Positions 58,409 through 64,000 of a stretch of 64,000 nt of DNA are shown one piece after another (the stretch's first letter is position 1; every line of letters starts with the position of its first letter). The translations under genes were made by a program, and so were the position numbers. This DNA is from Isoperla grammatica (Eukaryota; Arthropoda; Insecta; Plecoptera; Perlodidae), in the NCBI GenBank assembly GCA_945910005.1, contig OX246741.1, positions 43,178,670 to 43,242,669 on the forward strand, read 5' to 3'. Under the pieces are notes generated by a model, which saw only the letters and a program-made list of their open reading frames with translations, was not told where the DNA came from and searched no databases.

Positions 58409-59008
58409 ACCCGATATCACTGCACACTGGTTGATAACTGTCTCTGCCAGCTACGACCAACACAAACAACCCGATATCACTGCACACTGGTTGATAACTG
58501 TCCCTGCCAGCTACGACCGACACAAACAACCCGATATCACTGCACACTGGTTGATAACTGTCCCTGCCAGCTACGACCGACACAAACAACCCGATATCAC
58601 TGCACACTGGTTGATAACTGTCTCTGCCAGCTACGACCGACACAAACAACCCGATATCACTGCACACTGGTTGATAACTGTCTCTGCCAGCTACGACCGA
58701 CACAAACAACCCGATATCACTGCACACTTGTTGATAACTGTCTCTGCCAGCTACGACCGACACAAACAACCCGATATCACTGCACACTGGTTGATAACTG
58801 TCTCTGCCAGCTACGACCGACACAAACAACCCGATATCACTGCACACTGGTTGATAACTGTCCCTGCCAGCTGCGACCAACACAAACAACCCGATATCAC
58901 TGCACACTGGTTGATAACTGTCTCTGCCAGCTACGACCGACACAAACAACCCGATATCACTGCACACTGGTTGATAACTGTCTCTGCCAGCTACGACCGA
59001 CACAAACA
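58409..59008. repeat. 60-bp tandem repeat x10
   Basis: Ten head-to-tail 60-bp units with very few substitutions (for example CCGATATCACTGCACACTGG, CAGCTACGACCGACACAAAC). Since 60 is divisible by 3, long frames stay open on both strands (PDITAHWLITVSASYDRHKQ repeats on plus, GLFVSVVAGRDSYQPVCSDI on minus). Neither has a good ATG start, so no gene is called. It begins about 65 bp from A5. Confidence 0.95.
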
Positions 59009-60058
59009 TCCTCCACGCTCAGCTCAGAGCTTTGTTTATTAATTTCACGCCTGACTTGATTACAACTCTCGCCTAACGAGATATTGAATCCAAGGAGCAG
59101 AATGGAATTAATTCTGTTATCATATTCTCATTGTTCGCTGTTTTATAGACTTGAGCATTCCATTGTTTTACTTTAATTCGCGAAACGAATTGAATGTTTT
59201 GTGATAGTGAAATGTTGGTGTTGAATGATGAAAGGCAATTGGGGGAGGGGGGGATCGTTGTTTAGAGAGTAAACTTCTTAATTAATCATGTACTCATAGT
59301 GATATTATATTTACTTTACGTTATATTATTATATGAGATAATATTGTCATAATATCATTATAAATATACACGGGCAGTTTTTCGTATAAAACACGTAGTT
59401 TGAAATTCGTAGTGTATTATGTACTTTGATAAAAGCAAGCACGCTAAATAAATTATTACTATTACTCCTACAAGTGAATTCTTCTATTTAAACTTACATA
59501 CGATTTGTATTATGGTTGATGTAGCCGAAATCCACAGCGTTGTTATGTTTTAGCCAGAACATGAATTGTGTGTACTATAAAATTAAGTTACTCATATTTT
59601 TAAAGAAAAACATCTCCGGAAACATAAACTGGGTTGAAAAAATAAAACAAACGAATAAAGTAATTTCTAAAATAATCTTCTAACTATAACCAGAGTACAT
59701 AAAGAAGTTCTCCCCTAACGGTAAAACTTTGTTATCGATTCAACCAATCAGTCAGTTTTAAAGTAAGATAAATAATTATTGTCGTTTACCTGTTGGTAGT
59801 ATTGAGTCACCGGCCACTGATAGCAATTACACGCAGAGGTCAACAACACGAAAAAGTGACAGTACTTGTCGATAACTTGACGACGCTAAACATGAGCAAG
59901 CTTGGCGGAGACGTCCTACACACTGAAGGCGAAGGAATCTTTAAAGGACATTATTTGAGTAATGTGTGACTCCCCCTTTCGCCCTTGAAGGAATTGCCTA
60001 ATTAGAACGGTTATTACTCACTTAGAGCGCTTCCACCATGCGCGGAGATGGACGGTAC
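59009..60058. other. Intergenic between the two tandem arrays
   Basis: AT-rich, no exon or repeat end recognised. Confidence 0.6.
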
Positions 60059-62050
60059 TAATTATAGACGTAATAATCATGCAGTAATAATGCAACTGAT
60101 GGCATTCGTTCATTCAATTATAGATGTGATAATCATGCAGCTATAATGCAACTGATGGCATTCATTCATTCAATCATAGTGGTGATAATCATGCAGCTAT
60201 AATGCGACTGATGGCATTAATTCATTCATTCATTCAATTTTTATAGATGTGATAATCATGCAGTCATAATGCAACTTATGGCATTCATTCATTCAATTAT
60301 AGATGTGATAATCATGCAGCTATAATGCAACTGATGGCATTTGTTCATTCAATTATAGATGTGATAATCATGCAGCTATAATGCAACTGATGGCATTCAT
60401 TCATTCAATTATTATAGATGTGATAATCATGCAGCCATAATGCAACTTATGGCATTCATTCTTTCAATTATAGATGTGATAATCATGCAGCTTTAATGCA
60501 ACTGATGGCATTCATTCATTCAATTATAGATGTGATAATCATGCAGCCATAATGCAACTTATGGCATTCATTCATTAAATTATAGATGTGATAATCATGC
60601 AGCTTTAATGCAACTGATGGCATTCATTCATTAAATTATAGATGTGATAATCATGCAGCCATAATGCACTTATGGCATTCATTCATTCAATTATAGAAGT
60701 GATAATCATGCAGCTATAATGCAACTGATGGCATTCATTCATTCAATTATAGATGTGATAATCATGCAGCTATAATGCAACTGATGGCATTCATTCATTC
60801 AATTATAGATGTGATAATCATGCAGCTTTAATGCAACTGATGGCATTCATTCATTCAATTATAGATGTGATAATCATGCAGCTATAATGCAACTGATGGC
60901 ATTTATTCATTCAATTATAGATGTGATAACCATGCAGCTATAATGCAACTGATGGCATTTATTCATTCAATTATAGATGTGATAATCATGCAGCTATAAT
61001 GCAACTGATGGCATTCATTCATTAAATTATAGATGTGATAATCATGCAGCCATAATGCAACTTATGGCATTCATTCATTCAATTATAGATGTGTTAATCA
61101 TGCAGCTATAATGCAACTGATGGCATTCATTCATTCAATTATAGATGTGATAATCATGCAGCTATAATGCAACTGATGGCATTCATTCATTCAATTATAG
61201 ATGTGATAATCATGCAGCTTTAATGCAACTGATGGCATTCATTCATTCAATTATAGATGTGATAATCATGCAGCTATAATGCAACTGATGGCATTTATTC
61301 ATTCAATTATAGTGGTGATAACCATGCAGCTATAATGCAACTGATGGCATTTATTCATTCAATTATAGATGTGATAATCATGCAGCTATAATGCAACTGA
61401 TGGCATTCATTCATTCAATTATAAATGTGATAATCATGCAGCTATAATGCAACTTATGGCATTCATCCATTCAATTATAGATGTGATAATCATGCAGCTA
61501 TAATGCAACTGATGGCATTCATTCATTCAATTATAGATGTGATAACCATGCAGCTATAATGCAACTGATGGCATTCATTCATTCAATTATAGATGTGATA
61601 ATCATGCAGCTATAATGCAACTGATGGCATTCATTCATTCAATTATAGCTGTGATAACCATGCAGCTATAATGCAACTGATGGCATTTATTCATTCAATT
61701 ATAGATGTGATAATCATGCAGCTTCAATGCAACTGATGGCATTTATTCATTCAATTATAGATGTGATAATCATGCAGCTATAATGCAACTGATGGCATTC
61801 ATTCATTCAATTATAGATGTGATAATCTTGCAGCTATAATGCAACTGATGGCATTCATTCATTCAATTATAGATGTGATAATCATGCAGCTATAATGCAA
61901 CTGATGGCATTCATTCATTCAATTATAGATGTGATAATCATGCAGCTTTAATGCAACTGATGGTGTTCATTCATTCAATTATAGATGTAATAATCATGCA
62001 GCTTTAATGCAACTGATGGCATGCATTCATTGATTGATTCATTCATTCAT
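60059..62050. repeat. 56-bp satellite-like array, about 35 copies
   Basis: Units of about 56 bp (TAGATGTGATAATCATGCAG, CTATAATGCAACTGATGGCA, TTCATTCATTCAAT). Variants with CTTATGGCA and CTTTAATG alternate in places, suggesting higher-order spread. Confidence 0.97.
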
Positions 62051-63296
62051 TTTACAGACATGTTGGGGGGAAAACATTGACATTGACAACTTTGTTGCTA
62101 TAAGGAGAATGTTTTTTCCGAGTTCATTTTAAAAATGTTTCTGAATTAATTATTATGGCTTCCCTTGGGTTTTAACTTTCAATGTAACGATATTTTTCAT
62201 TTGACATTATTAGGTCAAGAATGAAAAAGTGCTGGCTTTCTATATATTTATGGCCATGAGGTAATGAGAAGAAAAATCTACCATACATCAAAGTTTTATT
62301 TGCAAACTCATGGTTTGAACGAATACTCGCCGACGTATTGTGTAACAGTTTCTGTTTCTGTTCTCTTATCACCCGTTTTCTTAATTTTTTATTTGTTGTG
62401 TAAATTTAATCTCACACTTCTGTTTATTTCTGATGTATATATTTTTGTTCAGCACCTACCTACTTTGCCACTCTCCGAAATTAGTTTTCGTTTATTTATC
62501 AACAACTCCAATCTTAACTAAATGTTGCCAAATAAAGTGGTTGGTAAGAAAACAATTTTACCCGTCTGACTGGCCGTAGCCATGATCGAATTTACAACTT
62601 AATTCTGAGGAACCTGATAGGAATTTCACTTTCATTTGAGACAGATGCCCCTTTAGACTCTCGTCAAGACTCAATTCTATACCAGTGTTAAATAATGTCT
62701 TAACGATTGGACGATACGATCCACTTATAAACAGACCTGCACAGCAACTGTTTATGTTCCTATATGTATTCCATATCGCAAGGCATATCGCATATATTGT
62801 CCACATATACAATATATATGCATGATAACGAATATTCCTTTATTTTTTTTCGTCTTATTGTTTTTTATAATTCCCATCAGCTACAAAAATCAGACAACCT
62901 TTTCAAACAGTGTTTAACCGCACCGAACTCTAACCATTCGTTTGAGAGTTAACAGTTAATGTACGTATACGTGTTCCATATCGCAAGGCAATCATTTTAT
63001 ACCACTTCATTAAAATCTATTCTGAGACAACCTTAAAATTAACTGTCTTATCTTGATATCGTAAATAACAATTGCATTCGAAAAGTTTTAATTAATTAGG
63101 TTACACATGTTTCAATTCGGTATTGAAATTATAAATGTATCATTTAAATACTTGGTACTCGATTATTGAGCCTGAGGTCAGGTGTCCATAATACCGCTGA
63201 CCAAGGCAAGCTGACACGAGCCGTGTCTCGTGACCTTAGCTTTGTCTGCAGTTGGAAGTCACTTGCAAGGTTAATCCATGCACCGCGATAGTGAAT
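62051..63296. other. Intergenic right of the satellite array
   Basis: TTCCATATCGCAAGGCA occurs twice (near 62768 and 62972). No gene signal. Confidence 0.5.
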
Positions 63297-63530
63297 GTTA
63301 ACCATTGGCTCAGCGGTAAGACGCGAGACTCTAATTCGGGAGGTCACCGGTTCGACACCAACCATCGGCATGCCTGACTGAAAGTTTTTCAGAGGTTTTC
63401 CTCAGTCACAAGATTGAATCGTACTAACAGCCCTCGGACTTTCCTTCCCAAATATTCCTTATTCCGAAATATTAAGAGGGAGAAGATTGTCCTGGGCCGA
63501 TTTCCTACGAAAAATTATTATTACTTTTAT
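63297..63530 (+). mobile_element. tRNA-derived SINE copy S4
   Basis: TGGCTCAGCGGTAAGACGCG (A-box region), GGTTCGACACC (B box), CTGACTGAAAGTTTTTCAGA, TTTTCCTCAGTCACAAG, CAGCCCTCGGACTTTCCTTC and the tail CTACGAAAAATTATTATTAC. Confidence 0.85.
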
Positions 63531-64000
63531 TTAACAATTCCAAGACTTTGATAAGGTAAAACTCAGGCTAGGTTTTCGGAGAATCGTTTGGATGTTGCAT
63601 TATTTTTTACCGTCGTTGTGGTAGATTTAAAAGATAAATAGTTGCACTCAAGTCATGATTTATGTTGTAGGCTGTAGGCGGACTGGCCCCGTTGGCAAAT
63701 CCCAGCTCACTAAATAATGAATGAACTAACACGTGGAAAATAATCCAAAATAGAACACGATTTCCGACATCGATATATTCTGATATAGGTAATCTGCAAA
63801 CAACAATAAAGCATTTAACTCAACGACGAGCTCATACCGCTGGCCCTTGAATCACCCTCGTATGACAGGCAGAGCTACGTTGCATTTATTCTACCCAGGG
63901 TGCACACAGATCATTGGTAACATTTTATTGGTAAGACTTGTTTTAGCATGATTCCAGTCTAGTATTTTTCATCAGTCTTTGTTGTAAAGGCAAAAAAAGA

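Noticed and set aside
58383..59042. 219-codon and, on the other strand, 242-codon frames over the 60-bp array
   Set aside because: Openness follows from a unit length divisible by 3 with no stop in the unit; the plus frame begins at TTG and there is no promoter, splice or signal-peptide support.

Overview
This window is animal nuclear DNA: split genes with GT-AG introns, dense non-coding sequence, and many eukaryotic mobile elements (LINE, tRNA-derived SINE, hAT-like, pogo/Tigger-like, Helentron-like and foldback repeats). The one gene I can identify encodes a protein closest, as I recall the family, to the insect Fray form of the OXSR1/STK39 kinases. I therefore infer a protostome-type invertebrate, without naming the lineage. 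The sequence is AT-rich, with frequent poly-G/C runs and a strikingly common palindrome, TAGGCCTA.

Layout. Positions 1-7.8 kb are the 3' flank of the kinase gene, with a Helentron-like fragment at the window edge, a 211-bp foldback and a 31-bp tandem repeat. Positions 7849-26572 (minus strand) hold a complete nine-exon OXSR1/STK39 (Fray) gene. I reconstructed its coding exons base by base: 494 codons, all splice phases consistent. Its introns carry two pogo-like elements in intron 8 (one split by a Helentron-like insertion), a decayed LINE and a 4.16-kb pogo-like element with a giant internal palindrome in intron 6, and a 676-bp hAT-like element with a perfect 8-bp target duplication in intron 4. 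A putative TATA box lies at about 26.97 kb.

Positions 28-30.6 kb hold a 5'-truncated LINE with an intact 707-codon reverse transcriptase frame, a TAA-type tail and an 8-bp target duplication. Positions 31-49 kb are a repeat graveyard: LINE 3' ends, at least four copies of a tRNA-derived SINE, five hAT-like elements, a second Helentron-like family, a foldback of about 1 kb and microsatellites. A SINE at 46.4-48.5 kb contains a hAT-like element that itself contains another hAT-like element. A possible plus-strand first exon with a TATA box lies at 45.0-45.1 kb.

Positions 49.8-50.6 kb hold a GC-rich 114-bp minus-strand exon of an unrecognised gene, preceded by four tandem 154-bp copies of its acceptor and 5' part. 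Positions 51.7-64 kb hold more hAT-like, MITE and Helentron-like copies, a 60-bp x 10 tandem repeat, a 2-kb array of a 56-bp repeat, and a SINE.

The most interesting signals are: (1) two unrelated exons whose 3' splice site plus 5' exon part is tandemly duplicated upstream, each duplicate leading to a stop codon if used; (2) two non-autonomous Helentron-like families sharing a 14-nt 3' terminus and asymmetric terminal inverted repeats; (3) a GC-rich hairpin module shared by four hAT-like families with different termini; (4) a pogo-like element holding a 1.2-kb-arm palindrome built around a decayed Cys-rich coding remnant. All assignments come from reading the sequence; no database search was possible.
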